Shown: piece by piece, positions 45,111 through 54,246 of the stretch
Numbering within the stretch: position 1 is the first letter of the stretch
Layout: the number at the start of each line of letters is the position of its first letter
Origin: Bacillus chungangensis
GTDB lineage: Bacteria; Bacillota; Bacilli; Bacillales; Bacillaceae_C
Length of the DNA: 64,000 nt
Reading direction: 5' to 3'
Assembly: GCF_030812995.1 (NCBI RefSeq)
Contig: NZ_JAUSTT010000017.1
Coordinates: 1-64,000 of the forward strand
Program-made: the position numbers and the translations under genes
The notes under the pieces: model-generated
The model's input: only the letters and a program-made list of their open reading frames with translations
Database searches by the model: none
Told to the model about the DNA's origin: nothing

Positions 45111-46265
45111 ATGGTCACTAAAAGTGAATTTAACATGCCATCAATTAACTTATTTGGTCAAGGAGTCCTACATGAAGTAGGCAAAAGATTAAAAGAACTT
45201 GATTGTAAAAAATCATTAATTGTAACCGATGAAGGGCTGCATAAAATGGGTGTTTCTCAAGAAGTTGCAAACATTATTTCTGAAGCAGGGCTTGAAGCAG
45301 TAGTGTTTTCAAAGGCAGAGCCTAACCCGACAGATAAGAATGTTGAAGCAGGCTTAGAAACGTTTTATGCAGAAAATTGTGATTCTCTCGTATCTTTAGG
45401 TGGGGGAAGTGCCCACGATGCTGCAAAAGCGATCGGTTTAGTAGCTGCAAATGGTGGGAAAATTCATGATTATGAAGGAGTGGATCGTTCCAAAAAACCA
45501 AGTGTCCCTCTTATTGCGGTGAATACAACAGCAGGGACTGCTAGTGAAATGACAAAATTCACGATTATTACTGATACAAGCCGCAAAGTGAAAATGGCGA
45601 TTGTCGATAAACATGTAACTCCACTTTTATCTATTAATGATCCGGTCTTAATGTTAAAAAAACCTGCACCATTAACAGCAGCAACTGGACTGGATGCATT
45701 AACCCATGCGGTAGAAGCATTTGTTTCGACAGCAGCTACACCAATTACAGATGCCTGTGCGAAAGAAGCAATCCGAATTATTCCAAATTATTTACCACGT
45801 GCAGTTGCTAATGGTGAAGATATGGAGGCGCGTGAGCAAATGGTTTATGCGCAGTTTCTAGCAGGGATGGCCTTTAATACTGCTTCTTTAGGATATGTTC
45901 ATGCGATTGCTCATCAGTTTGGAGGGTTTTATAATTTTCCGCACGGAGTTTGTAATGCAATTTTATTGCCACATGTATGCCGCTTTAACTTAATTGCACG
46001 TAGAGAAAGATTTGCAGAAATTGCAGCGCTTTTAGGAGAAAATATTGTTGGTTTGACTACATCAGAAGCTGCTGATTTTGCAATTCAAGCAATTGAACGG
46101 CTAGGAAAAGATCTTAACATTCCGAAAGGATTTAAAGAAATGGGAGCGAAAGAAAAAGATATTGAAATATTGGCGAAAAACGCAATGAAAGATGCGACCG
46201 CTCTCACAAATCCACGAAAAGCAACCTTAGAAGAAATAATGCAAATTATTCACAATGCCATGTAG
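45111..46265 (+). CDS. Iron-dependent (type III) alcohol dehydrogenase, Mdh-like
   Basis: 384 residues, close in pattern to B. methanolicus methanol dehydrogenase and other group III alcohol dehydrogenases. NAD site LGGGSAHDAAKAIG; metal-binding Asp and His in TGLDALTHAVEAF, HAIAHQFGG and FPHGVCNAI. The C-terminal ALTNPRKATLEEIMQIIHNAM is also family-typical. It oxidises primary alcohols or reduces aldehydes; the preferred substrate cannot be told. A strong GGAGG precedes the ATG and a terminator follows. Confidence 0.93.
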   Translation: MVTKSEFNMPSINLFGQGVLHEVGKRLKELDCKKSLIVTDEGLHKMGVSQEVANIISEAGLEAVVFSKAEPNPTDKNVEAGLETFYAENCDSLVSLGGGSAHDAAKAIGLVAANGGKIHDYEGVDRSKKPSVPLIAVNTTAGTASEMTKFTIITDTSRKVKMAIVDKHVTPLLSINDPVLMLKKPAPLTAATGLDALTHAVEAFVSTAATPITDACAKEAIRIIPNYLPRAVANGEDMEAREQMVYAQFLAGMAFNTASLGYVHAIAHQFGGFYNFPHGVCNAILLPHVCRFNLIARRERFAEIAALLGENIVGLTTSEAADFAIQAIERLGKDLNIPKGFKEMGAKEKDIEILAKNAMKDATALTNPRKATLEEIMQIIHNAM

Positions 46266-46290
46266 AATGAAACATTGTTAATACTAATAG

Positions 46291-46326
46291 ACCCTTTACT
46301 TACTCTAATAGAAGTAAAGGGTTTTT
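46291..46326 (+). terminator. Terminator after the alcohol dehydrogenase gene
   Basis: ACCCTTTACTT (46291-46301) pairs perfectly with AAGTAAAGGGT (46312-46322), ending in a T-run. Confidence 0.9.
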
Positions 46327-46431
46327 TAACGAAAAATAGAGCGTAATAAGACATTTGAACGCATTAAAAATACTTGCAGAGAAAGAAAAATCTAAAATAA
46401 TGAGAAACGGAAAAAGAATTGATAGTATATA

Positions 46432-46460
46432 TTAACAACTAGATCAAATTAGCGTATAAT
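46432..46460 (+). promoter_or_regulatory. Promoter of the six-gene array
   Basis: TTAACA (46432-46437) and TATAAT (46455-46460) with a 17-base spacer, one mismatch from the sigma-A consensus. The transcript would have a leader of about 125 bases before the first array gene. Confidence 0.8.
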
Positions 46461-46592
46461 TTATCTGGAAGCAATGGTGAACATTGGAGAGCTTGCTAAT
46501 AAAACGAAATAGTTGCCAATATCATGAAACCATTCATCGGGTTTAATCGTCTAAAGAGGTAGACGAGTCAAATAAATAGAAGGAGCTTATAT

Positions 46593-47840
46593 ATGAAAAA
46601 ACAAGCAAAAAAACCATTGGTGCTTGCTTCAGCATTAGTGTTAGGCATGACTGCTTTTGTACCTTTACAGGCGAGCGCTGCCAATGAAGCAAAGGAACCA
46701 ATTTACTCTGTTCAAATTGAACAGCAGTTGAAAGGCAAAATCATTTACGATTTTGGCCATGAATTGCTTATAAAAACAGAAGAAGGGAAAAAATACCATA
46801 TCGGTCTCTATGCTTTTACAGATGAGCAAATTGAACAGATGAACCTATCAGAAGGCGCTGATATTTTTATTGAAGGTCAAGTACTAGAGAGCACAGACGA
46901 ATTTAACTCTTTTGACGTATATAAGCGCTTTTTGCCTGAAGGCATCTCAAAGGAAGATTTAGCGAAACTTGAAAAATTGCACAAAGAAATGAGAGAGTTG
47001 GAAAAAACATTGTTTGCTGATGAAACTGAAGACAATGAGGCTCAATGGGACGCACTGTCTGCTCTCTATGATGAAATGTATGAAATTGAGAAGCCTTACC
47101 GTTTAGCTGAATGGGAACCAGAAACATTTGAAGAATATATGGCTTTCTTTAAGGAAGACCTTAAGAGAGAAGTAGCAGCTGAAGACCTTGAAAAACTCGA
47201 AGCACTGTACACTGATTATGTAAAGTTTGCTAAGGATGGCAATGACAAGCAAGCTGAGGAAAAAATAGATGCATTTTTTACGATTTTAAATGATTACTTG
47301 GATATGGATGAATATACGGAGCCAGAAACATTAGAAGATTATTTAAAAGAAATGGAGCTGGAAATCTCCGAAGCAGATAAAACAAAACTAAAACCATTAT
47401 ATGAAGAGATGGTTGCTGCTAGAAAAGATGCCGTAGCTTTTGAGAAAGATGCGAAAGAAGCTGATGAGGCGTTAGTTGAAGAAAAATGGGAATCAGTTTG
47501 GGCGAAAATGGATCAAATTTGGGATGTACTGGATCCCTATATGAAAGAAGCAATGGTATCAAAGCCATTTGCTGATTATATCGCAAATATAGCGGATGAT
47601 GAGCTATCTGAGATTTCAAAGGACGATCTAGCAGCTTTAGAAGCTATTTATGAAGAATTAAAAGAACTGGCAAAAAATAAAGACTACGATGCAATGGACG
47701 AAAAATGGGACGACTTTTATAAAATTTTAGATCCATATTTTAATGTGGAAGAAATTCCATTTAAAGCATCAAAAGTCGTGATTAACGGACATTCAATTAG
47801 TGGAACTTATGAATATAAAGCTGCTAATTCGGATAAATAA
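46593..47840 (+). CDS. Array gene 1: secreted acidic helical-repeat protein
   Basis: 415 residues. Signal peptide 1-29 (KKPLVLASALVLGMTAFVPL, cut after ASA). Beta-type N-terminal domain about 45-115 (LKGKIIYDFGHELLIK...IFIEGQVLES). Four helical repeats follow from about 118, each opening with an I/V-S/A-x-x-D-L-x-x-L element (SKEDLAKLEKLH, AAEDLEKLEALY, SEADKTKLKPLY, SKDDLAALEAIY) and ending near a DPY/NDY. Cysteine-free and strongly Glu/Asp-rich. Unlike genes 2-5 it lacks a Lys/Glu tail and ends in KAANSDK. It is the most divergent member and comes first after a good promoter. I recognise no family. Confidence 0.9.
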   Translation: MKKQAKKPLVLASALVLGMTAFVPLQASAANEAKEPIYSVQIEQQLKGKIIYDFGHELLIKTEEGKKYHIGLYAFTDEQIEQMNLSEGADIFIEGQVLESTDEFNSFDVYKRFLPEGISKEDLAKLEKLHKEMRELEKTLFADETEDNEAQWDALSALYDEMYEIEKPYRLAEWEPETFEEYMAFFKEDLKREVAAEDLEKLEALYTDYVKFAKDGNDKQAEEKIDAFFTILNDYLDMDEYTEPETLEDYLKEMELEISEADKTKLKPLYEEMVAARKDAVAFEKDAKEADEALVEEKWESVWAKMDQIWDVLDPYMKEAMVSKPFADYIANIADDELSEISKDDLAALEAIYEELKELAKNKDYDAMDEKWDDFYKILDPYFNVEEIPFKASKVVINGHSISGTYEYKAANSDK

Positions 47841-47906
47841 TTCTATACTATCGATTTAACTGGATTTCAACTATCATACTATTTATTTAAAAGGGGAGTT
47901 TTAACC

Positions 47907-49262
47907 ATGAAAGAACAAGTGAAAAAGACAACAAAAAAACCATTAGTACTTGCTTCTGCACTTATTTTAGGTATGACAGCTTTTGCACCATTACAAGCAG
48001 GTGCAGCGGAAAAAGTCGAAAAGCCTGCCTATGAAATTCAAATCGAAGATCAATTGAAAGGCCAGATCCTTTTTAATCACGGTTATGAAGTGTATGTAAA
48101 AGGGGAAGACGGCAAGCAATATCGTATTGGTTTGTACGACTTTACAAAAGAACAAATTGAGCAAATGAATTTGTCTGAAGGCGCAGACATCATTGTCGAA
48201 GGGAAACTTTTAGAAAGCGATGAGTACTTCGATAGTTTTGAAGTATATAAAAAACAGTTGCCGGAAGAAATTTCCGATGAAGACCTTGCCAAGCTAGAAG
48301 TATTGTTAAAGGAAGCAAATGAGATTAAAAAGGTTTTATTTAGTGAAGAGGAAGTAGCAGTAGAAGAAAAGGCCGAAGAAGGGGAAAATACTACTAAAGT
48401 AGTAGTAGACCTCAATGAAGAAAAATGGGATAGATTAAGTGAGATTTGGGAAGAAATGTATGAAATTGAAAAAGTATATTATCCTGAAGAAGAACCAGAA
48501 ACATTTGAAGAATATATGGCATATTACGATGAAATATTAGAAAAAAATATTTCATCTGAAGATCTAGTCAAGCTTGAAGCGCTCTACGGAGACTATTTGA
48601 AGTTTTTGGAAAATGATGAAGATGAGCAAGCCTGGGAGAAAATCGATGAGTTTCATGAAGTGTTAAAACCGTATCTAGATATTCCAGGTCAACAAACATT
48701 AAAAGAATTTATTGAAATGATGGAGCTTGAAGTATCTGATGAAGATTTGGAGACATTAAAGCCGCTTTATGAAGATGCTGTAGCAGCCGAAGAAGCAGCT
48801 TCAAGAGATAGTGATGAAGATTGGGAATTAGTAAATGAAAAATGGGGGCTAGTCTTTGAATTTTTACATCCTCATATGATGGAAGCAAGGGTGTCTAAAC
48901 CATTCGCTGAGTTTATTGCTGACTTTGAATTTGAAATTAAGGAAGAAGATTTAGCAACATTAGAAACGATATATGGTGAAATCAACAAACTAACTGCCGA
49001 TAAAGATTATGAAGGTGCTGAAGACAAGTGGGACGCATTTTATGAAGCGCTTGATCCATACTTCGAATATTTCCGCGATCTTCCATTTAGAGCGTATCAA
49101 GTAGAAATCAATGGAAAAGCTTTTAAAGTTGGAGATGAAATAAAAACAGAAGTAAAAGAAGAACAAAAAGAAGTAGCAAAAGAAGCTAAAGAAGAACAGA
49201 AAGAAGAGAAAGAAGAAGCACCGAAAAAGGAAGATAACGAAGCAGCAGCTGAAAAAAAGTAA
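47907..49262 (+). CDS. Array gene 2: secreted acidic helical-repeat protein
   Basis: 451 residues. Signal peptide about 1-34 (KKPLVLASALILGMTAFAPL, AGA cut), N-terminal beta domain (LKGQILFNHGYEVYVKGEDG...IIVEGKLLES), then four repeats opening SDEDLAKLEVLL, SSEDLVKLEALY, SDEDLETLKPLY and KEEDLATLETIY. The tail from about 415 is a Lys/Glu-rich low-complexity stretch (KEEQKEVAKEAKEEQ...EAAAEKK). No cysteine. It lies 66 bases after gene 1 with its own GGGGAG site, so the two are probably one transcript. A long hairpin (49349-49388) follows. Confidence 0.9.
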   Translation: MKEQVKKTTKKPLVLASALILGMTAFAPLQAGAAEKVEKPAYEIQIEDQLKGQILFNHGYEVYVKGEDGKQYRIGLYDFTKEQIEQMNLSEGADIIVEGKLLESDEYFDSFEVYKKQLPEEISDEDLAKLEVLLKEANEIKKVLFSEEEVAVEEKAEEGENTTKVVVDLNEEKWDRLSEIWEEMYEIEKVYYPEEEPETFEEYMAYYDEILEKNISSEDLVKLEALYGDYLKFLENDEDEQAWEKIDEFHEVLKPYLDIPGQQTLKEFIEMMELEVSDEDLETLKPLYEDAVAAEEAASRDSDEDWELVNEKWGLVFEFLHPHMMEARVSKPFAEFIADFEFEIKEEDLATLETIYGEINKLTADKDYEGAEDKWDAFYEALDPYFEYFRDLPFRAYQVEINGKAFKVGDEIKTEVKEEQKEVAKEAKEEQKEEKEEAPKKEDNEAAAEKK

Positions 49263-49348
49263 GCGTCTGATACATTCAGTGAATCATTCTATTTAGATAG
49301 TAATTCTCATTCAATACATTAGATTTTAGCGTATGAATCTTTTTTACA

Positions 49349-49388
49349 CCTTCTCGATCTTGTGCATTATGCACAATGATTGAGAAGG
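49349..49388 (+). terminator. Long hairpin between array genes 2 and 3
   Basis: CCTTCTCGATC and GATTGAGAAGG enclose an inner TTGTGCATTATGCACAA hairpin. The stem is near-perfect over 19 pairs. No T-run follows, so it may terminate or process the transcript. Confidence 0.6.
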
Positions 49389-49490
49389 CTCTGATTAAAA
49401 GTGCATGTGCTTTTCTCAAAATGCTGTTTGGAGGATGGGAGTTTTATTTAATAAGAATTACCAAAATATGCGAAAAAAGAGGTATAAGTA

Positions 49491-50825
49491 ATGAAGAAAA
49501 AACAAGTTAGAAAGCCAATGGTACTTGCTTCGGCCCTTATTTTGGGCATGACAGCATTTGCTCCTTTACAAACAAATGCTGCAGAGGCAGTAAAGAAACC
49601 AACTGTTGAGCAGCAAATGGAACAACAATTAAAAGGTGAAATTATATACCATCATGATTATGAAATGTTAATAAAAGGGGAAGACGGCAAGCCATATCGT
49701 GTTGGTTTGTATGACTTCTCTGAAGAACAAATCGCGCAGATGAAATTAACAGAAGGCGCTGAAATCATTGTAAAAGGAGAAGTCCTAGAAAACAATGAAT
49801 ACTTCGATAGTTTTGAGGTATACAAAAAACGTTTGCCTGAAGGTGTGTCTGAGGAAGATCTAGCAAAGATTGAAGTACTATTCAATGAATCTAGAGAACT
49901 TGAAAAATCTTTATTTACTGAAGTGATTAATAACGAGGAAACTGGGGAAGCTGCAGCTAAAGCTGATCAAGCTAAATTGGATCGCCATGATGAAATTTGG
50001 GATGAAATAAGTGACATTTTAGATCCATATTATCCAAAAGAGGATCCTGTAGAATTTGATGAGTATATCACTTCCTGGACAGATTTATCTATGGAAGAAT
50101 TAAAAGAAGAAATTTCTGCTGAAGATTTGGAGAAGCTTCAAGCTCTTTATGAAGAGTACTTAAAACTATTAGAAAAAGATGAAGAAGATCTAGCGTGGGA
50201 AAAACTAGATGAATTTCATGATGTTCTAAATCCATTTTTCAATCACTATGAAATGGAATCATTTGAGGAATTTTTAGCATTATTTGAGTTCGAAATTACT
50301 GATGAAGATAAAGGCATCTTAGAACCGCTTTATGAAGATGCAAAAGCAGCACAAGAAGCGGCAGAGACAGAAGAAGAATGGGAAGCTATCTGGGAAAAAT
50401 GGGACTTAGCTTATGAAGTATTGAACCCTTATTTCATGGAAGCAAGGGTTTCTGGGACATTTGAGGAATATATGGCAGATTTTGAATATGAAATTTCAGA
50501 AGAGGATTTAGCAACATTGGAACCTCTATATGAAGAAATCAAAGAATTAACGATGAATAAAGACTATGATGCTGCTGATAAAAAGTGGGAAGAATTTTAC
50601 GAAATTCTAGAGCCTTACTTTGAAGAATATGCAATCGTTCCATTTAGAGTATACGAAGTAGAAATCAATGGAAAAGAGTATAAAGCAGGAGCAGAAGAAA
50701 AGGTTGTAGAGGAAAAGAAAGAAGAGTCTAAAGAAGCAAACAAGGAAGAAAACAAAGAAGATAAAACAACGGAAGAGAAGGACGCATCAAAGGATAAAAG
50801 TGAATCAACAGCTAAAGATGCTTAA
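49491..50825 (+). CDS. Array gene 3: secreted acidic helical-repeat protein
   Basis: 444 residues. Signal peptide ends ...FAPLQTNA, N-terminal beta domain (LKGEIIYHHDYEMLIKGEDG...IIVKGEVLEN), repeats opening SEEDLAKIEVLF, SAEDLEKLQALY, TDEDKGILEPLY and SEEDLATLEPLY, then PFRVYEVEINGKEYKAG and a Lys/Glu tail ending KSESTAKDA. No cysteine. Repeats 2-4 carry the clearest consensus, with D-x-A-W-E-K-L-D-E-F-x-x-x-L-x-P before the repeat end. An AGAGG site stands upstream of the ATG. Its 3' half and 3' untranslated sequence closely match gene 5. Confidence 0.9.
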   Translation: MKKKQVRKPMVLASALILGMTAFAPLQTNAAEAVKKPTVEQQMEQQLKGEIIYHHDYEMLIKGEDGKPYRVGLYDFSEEQIAQMKLTEGAEIIVKGEVLENNEYFDSFEVYKKRLPEGVSEEDLAKIEVLFNESRELEKSLFTEVINNEETGEAAAKADQAKLDRHDEIWDEISDILDPYYPKEDPVEFDEYITSWTDLSMEELKEEISAEDLEKLQALYEEYLKLLEKDEEDLAWEKLDEFHDVLNPFFNHYEMESFEEFLALFEFEITDEDKGILEPLYEDAKAAQEAAETEEEWEAIWEKWDLAYEVLNPYFMEARVSGTFEEYMADFEYEISEEDLATLEPLYEEIKELTMNKDYDAADKKWEEFYEILEPYFEEYAIVPFRVYEVEINGKEYKAGAEEKVVEEKKEESKEANKEENKEDKTTEEKDASKDKSESTAKDA

Positions 50826-50840
50826 TCCGTTATATTTTTA

Positions 50841-50992
50841 AGCATGTGGTCCCCGATAGAGGGGGCCGCATCATTCTATAGCATTAAGTACAGAAATGTG
50901 CAACCCTTCAACATGAGATGGGACAAGCAGCATGAGTGCCATCCCCTCAATGTCAACCCCATCCTACACTAAAGATGCTATTCTATAAGCTA
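50841..50992 (+). repeat. Array intergenic unit, copy 1 (upstream of gene 4)
   Basis: It starts with a hairpin, ATGTGGTCCCC (50844-50854) against GGGGGCCGCAT (50861-50871), and continues with the block CAACCCTTCAACATGAGATG to CTATTCTATAAGC (50901-50990). The same unit recurs before genes 5 and 6. Confidence 0.85.
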
Positions 50993-51025
50993 CAAAAAAA
51001 TGTATAACAATAGGAGGATTATGTA

Positions 51026-52339
51026 ATGAAAAAACAAACGAGAAAACCAATGGTGCTTGCGTCTGCATTAATATTAGGGATGACAGTCTTCGCACCTATA
51101 CAAGCTGGAGCTGCCGAGGCGATCAAGGAAGAAGTGCAGGAAATACAATTGGAACAGCAGCAAATAAAAGGGAAAGTGCTATTTTACTTCGATTATGAAT
51201 TGTTTGTGAAAGGAGAAGATGGCAAACGATATCGCATTGGTTTACATGACTTCACAGATGAACAAATCGAACAGATGGGCTTGAAAGAAGATACTGGTAT
51301 TGTTGTAAAAGGAACAGTATTAGATAGCGAAGCGTTCTTTGATAGCTTTGAAGCATATAAAAGACAATTGCCAGAAGAAATTACTGAAGATGATTTAGCG
51401 AAGATTGAAGTATTGCATAAAGAATTAAAAGCGTTAGAAAAGAGTCTATTTAAAGAAGAAGCTGAAAATAAAGATGGCAAGGCTTCAGACATTGATGAAG
51501 AAAAATTGAATCAATATTTTGAAATTCAGCATGAAATAGGTGAAATTCTTGTTTCTTACTATCCTGAAGCAGATCCAGAAACGTTTGAGGAGTTTATCAC
51601 ATCCTATGCAGATTTGTCTATGGATCAATTGAAAGAAGAACTTTCTTCTGAGGATTTCGAAAAGCTTCAAGCTCTTTATGAAGATTATTTAAAACTATTA
51701 GAAAAAGATAAAGATGATCTTGCATATGAAAAGCTAGATGAATTTTATGAGATTTTAAATTCATATCAGAATATTCCTTATCGCCAATCTTTTGAGGAGT
51801 TTCTAGAGGCAATGAAGCTTGATATTTCTGATGAAGATAAAGCAACATTAGAAACACTCTTTAACGATGCAAGAGCAGCAGAAAAATCATCTAAAGACAA
51901 TTGGGATATGATCGATGAAAAATGGAATAAAGTCTATGAATTTTTAAATCCTTATTTCAGAGAAGCAGGTGTTTCCCAGTCGTTTGTTAAATATATAACA
52001 AGCTTTGAATTTGAGATTAAAGAAGAGGATCTAGCAACATTGGAACCTCTTTATGAAGAAATTAAAGAATTAACGATGAAAAAAGACTATGAGGCTGCTG
52101 ATAAAAAGTGGGAAGAATTTTTCGATGTTCTTGATCCTTACTTTGTAGAATATCATACAAATAATCCTTTTAAAGCGAAGCAAATAGAAATCAATGGAAA
52201 AGAATTTAAAGTAGAAGCAACAGAAACGGTTGTAGAAAAAAAGAAAGAAGAGTCTAAAGCAGAAAGCAAAGAAGAAAAAGCAACGGCAGAAAAGGACGCA
52301 TCTAAAGATAAAAGCGAATCAACATCTAAAGATGCTTAG
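51026..52339 (+). CDS. Array gene 4: secreted acidic helical-repeat protein
   Basis: 437 residues. Signal peptide KKQTRKPMVLASALILGMTV...AGAAEA, N-terminal beta domain (IKGKVLFYFDYELFVKGEDG...IVVKGTVLDS), repeats opening TEDDLAKIEVLH, SSEDFEKLQALY, SDEDKATLETLF and KEEDLATLEPLY, and a Lys/Glu tail ending KSESTSKDA. No cysteine. Strong AGGAGG site. Its 5' end is nearly identical in DNA to that of gene 5 over more than 80 bases, evidence of recent exchange. Confidence 0.9.
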   Translation: MKKQTRKPMVLASALILGMTVFAPIQAGAAEAIKEEVQEIQLEQQQIKGKVLFYFDYELFVKGEDGKRYRIGLHDFTDEQIEQMGLKEDTGIVVKGTVLDSEAFFDSFEAYKRQLPEEITEDDLAKIEVLHKELKALEKSLFKEEAENKDGKASDIDEEKLNQYFEIQHEIGEILVSYYPEADPETFEEFITSYADLSMDQLKEELSSEDFEKLQALYEDYLKLLEKDKDDLAYEKLDEFYEILNSYQNIPYRQSFEEFLEAMKLDISDEDKATLETLFNDARAAEKSSKDNWDMIDEKWNKVYEFLNPYFREAGVSQSFVKYITSFEFEIKEEDLATLEPLYEEIKELTMKKDYEAADKKWEEFFDVLDPYFVEYHTNNPFKAKQIEINGKEFKVEATETVVEKKKEESKAESKEEKATAEKDASKDKSESTSKDA

Positions 52340-52344
52340 TATTA

Positions 52345-52530
52345 AATATGTGGTCTCTCGATAAGGGGGCCACATTATTGTATAGCATAAATATTGATGA
52401 ACGTTTATGAAGAAACTTCAAGCATGATGCAAAGAATTATGCAACCCTTCAGCATTAGATGGGATAAACAGTAAAGCAGTACCTTCTATGCCCCCCATCC
52501 TACACAAAGATGCTATTCTATGAGCTATTA
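52345..52530 (+). repeat. Array intergenic unit, copy 2 (upstream of gene 5)
   Basis: Hairpin ATGTGGTC/GGCCACAT (52348-52375), then the conserved block CAACCCTTCAGCATTAGATG to CTATTCTATGAGC (52442-52526), diverged from copy 1 mainly in the middle. Confidence 0.85.
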
Positions 52531-52564
52531 AAATAATATGTATAAAAATTGGAGGTTTTATGAA

Positions 52565-53986
52565 ATGAAAAAGCAAACGAGAAAACCAATGGTGCTTGCA
52601 TCGGCACTTCTATTAGGCATGACCGTCTTTGCACCGATACAAGCTGGAGCTGCCGAGGCGATCAAGGAAGAAGTGCAGGAAATACAATTGGAACAGCAGC
52701 AAATAAAAGGGAAAGTGCTATTTTACTCCAATTATGAATTGCATATGTCCGGAGAAGACGGAAAGTGGTATCGCATTAGTTTACATGACTTCACGGATGA
52801 GCAAATCGAACAGATGGGCTTGAAAGAAGACGCTAATATCGTTGTAAAAGGAACAGTGTTAGATAGTGAAGCGTTTTTCGATAGCTTTGAAGCGTATAAA
52901 CGACAATTACCTGAAGACATTACGGAAGAAGATCTAACGAAGATTGAAGGCTTGTATAAAAAATTAAAAGAGGTTGAAAAGGATTTTAATTCTAAAATTA
53001 ACGAAAAAGTAGGTTCTGGAGAGGAAGATGGTGAGGCAAAAAACCTTGATGAAGAAAAATGGTCGTGCGTGCTGGGTATTGGCATGATGAGTTGTCACGG
53101 AAACCTTAATAAAGAAGAAGAGGATGAATATGAGAAGATTAGGGATGAATATTCGAAGATTATGGGTGAAATTTCGAATGAAGTACATGATATTCTGGCC
53201 CCTTATCTTCCTGAAGAAGACCCAGAAACGTTCGAGGAATATATGTCTTTCTTTGGAGATGAATTACAAGAAGAAGTCTCTGCAGAAGTGTTGGAGGAGC
53301 TTCAAGCTATTTATAAAGAGTACTTAAATCTATTAGAAAAAGATGAAGAAGATCTAGCGTGGGAAAAACTAGATGAATTTCACGAAATTCTGAATCCATT
53401 TTTAAAGCACTATGAAATGGAATCATTCGAGGAATGGTTAGCATTATATGAGCTTGAAATTACCGATGAAGATAAAGAAAAGTTAAAACCGCTTTATGAA
53501 GATGTAAAAGCAGCGCAAGAAGCTGCAGAGTCAGAAGAAGATTGGGAAGCTGTCTGGGAAAAATGGGACTTAGTTTATGAAGTACTAGACCCTTATTTTT
53601 TGGAAGCAAGGGTTTCTGGGACATTTGAAGAATATATGACAGATTATAAGTTTGAAATCTCAGAAGAGGATCTAGCAGCCTTGGAACCTCTTTATGAAGA
53701 AATCAAAGAATTGACGATGAATAAAGACTACGATGCTGCCGATGACAAATGGGGCGAATTTTACGAGATTCTAGAGCCTTATTTTGAAGAATATGCAACG
53801 AAACCAATTAAAGCATACGAAGTAGAAATCAATGGAGAAGAGTATAAAGCAGGAGCAGAAGAAAAGGTAGAAAAAGAGAAAGAACAGCCTAAAGAAGGAA
53901 ATAAGGAAGAAAAGAAAGAAGAAAAAACAACGGAAGAGAAGGACGCATCTAACGATAAAAATGAATCAACAGCTAAAGATGCTTAA
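52565..53986 (+). CDS. Array gene 5: secreted acidic helical-repeat protein with a Cys pair (mosaic gene)
   Basis: 473 residues from the ATG at 52565, which follows GGAGG; the nine-codon upstream extension is rejected. The front (signal, beta domain, first repeat TEEDLTKIEGLY) is like gene 4. The back half (ESFEEWLALYELEITDEDKE to the tail ending NESTAKDA) is like gene 3. The first repeat is longer than in genes 1-4 and contains WSCVLGIGMMSC, a C-x8-C pair found otherwise only in gene 6. Remaining repeats open SAEVLEELQAIY, TDEDKEKLKPLY and SEEDLAALEPLY. Confidence 0.9.
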   Translation: MKKQTRKPMVLASALLLGMTVFAPIQAGAAEAIKEEVQEIQLEQQQIKGKVLFYSNYELHMSGEDGKWYRISLHDFTDEQIEQMGLKEDANIVVKGTVLDSEAFFDSFEAYKRQLPEDITEEDLTKIEGLYKKLKEVEKDFNSKINEKVGSGEEDGEAKNLDEEKWSCVLGIGMMSCHGNLNKEEEDEYEKIRDEYSKIMGEISNEVHDILAPYLPEEDPETFEEYMSFFGDELQEEVSAEVLEELQAIYKEYLNLLEKDEEDLAWEKLDEFHEILNPFLKHYEMESFEEWLALYELEITDEDKEKLKPLYEDVKAAQEAAESEEDWEAVWEKWDLVYEVLDPYFLEARVSGTFEEYMTDYKFEISEEDLAALEPLYEEIKELTMNKDYDAADDKWGEFYEILEPYFEEYATKPIKAYEVEINGEEYKAGAEEKVEKEKEQPKEGNKEEKKEEKTTEEKDASNDKNESTAKDA

Positions 53987-53999
53987 TCCGTTATATTTT

Positions 54000-54203
54000 T
54001 AAGCATGTGGTCCCTGATAAGGGGCCACATCATTCTATAAATTTGTTTCGGCCATAAACATTCTTAAAAAATGTAAAAACAATCATAAAACATTTTGTTC
54101 AGAGCTGTGCCATCCTTTAGCATGAGATGGGACAAGCAGCATGAGTGCCATCCCTTCAGTAGTAAACCCCATCCTACACCAAAGATCCTATTCTATAAGC
54201 TAT
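54000..54203 (+). repeat. Array intergenic unit, copy 3 (upstream of gene 6)
   Basis: Hairpin ATGTGGTCCC/GGGGCCACAT (54005-54030), then the conserved block GCCATCCTTTAGCATGAGAT to CTATTCTATAAGC (54099-54201). The 5' part, AAGCATGTGGTCCCTGATAA, matches copy 1 more than copy 2. Confidence 0.85.
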
Positions 54204-54246
54204 TAAATATATCTATTACAATAATAAAAATAGGAGGTTTTATGAA

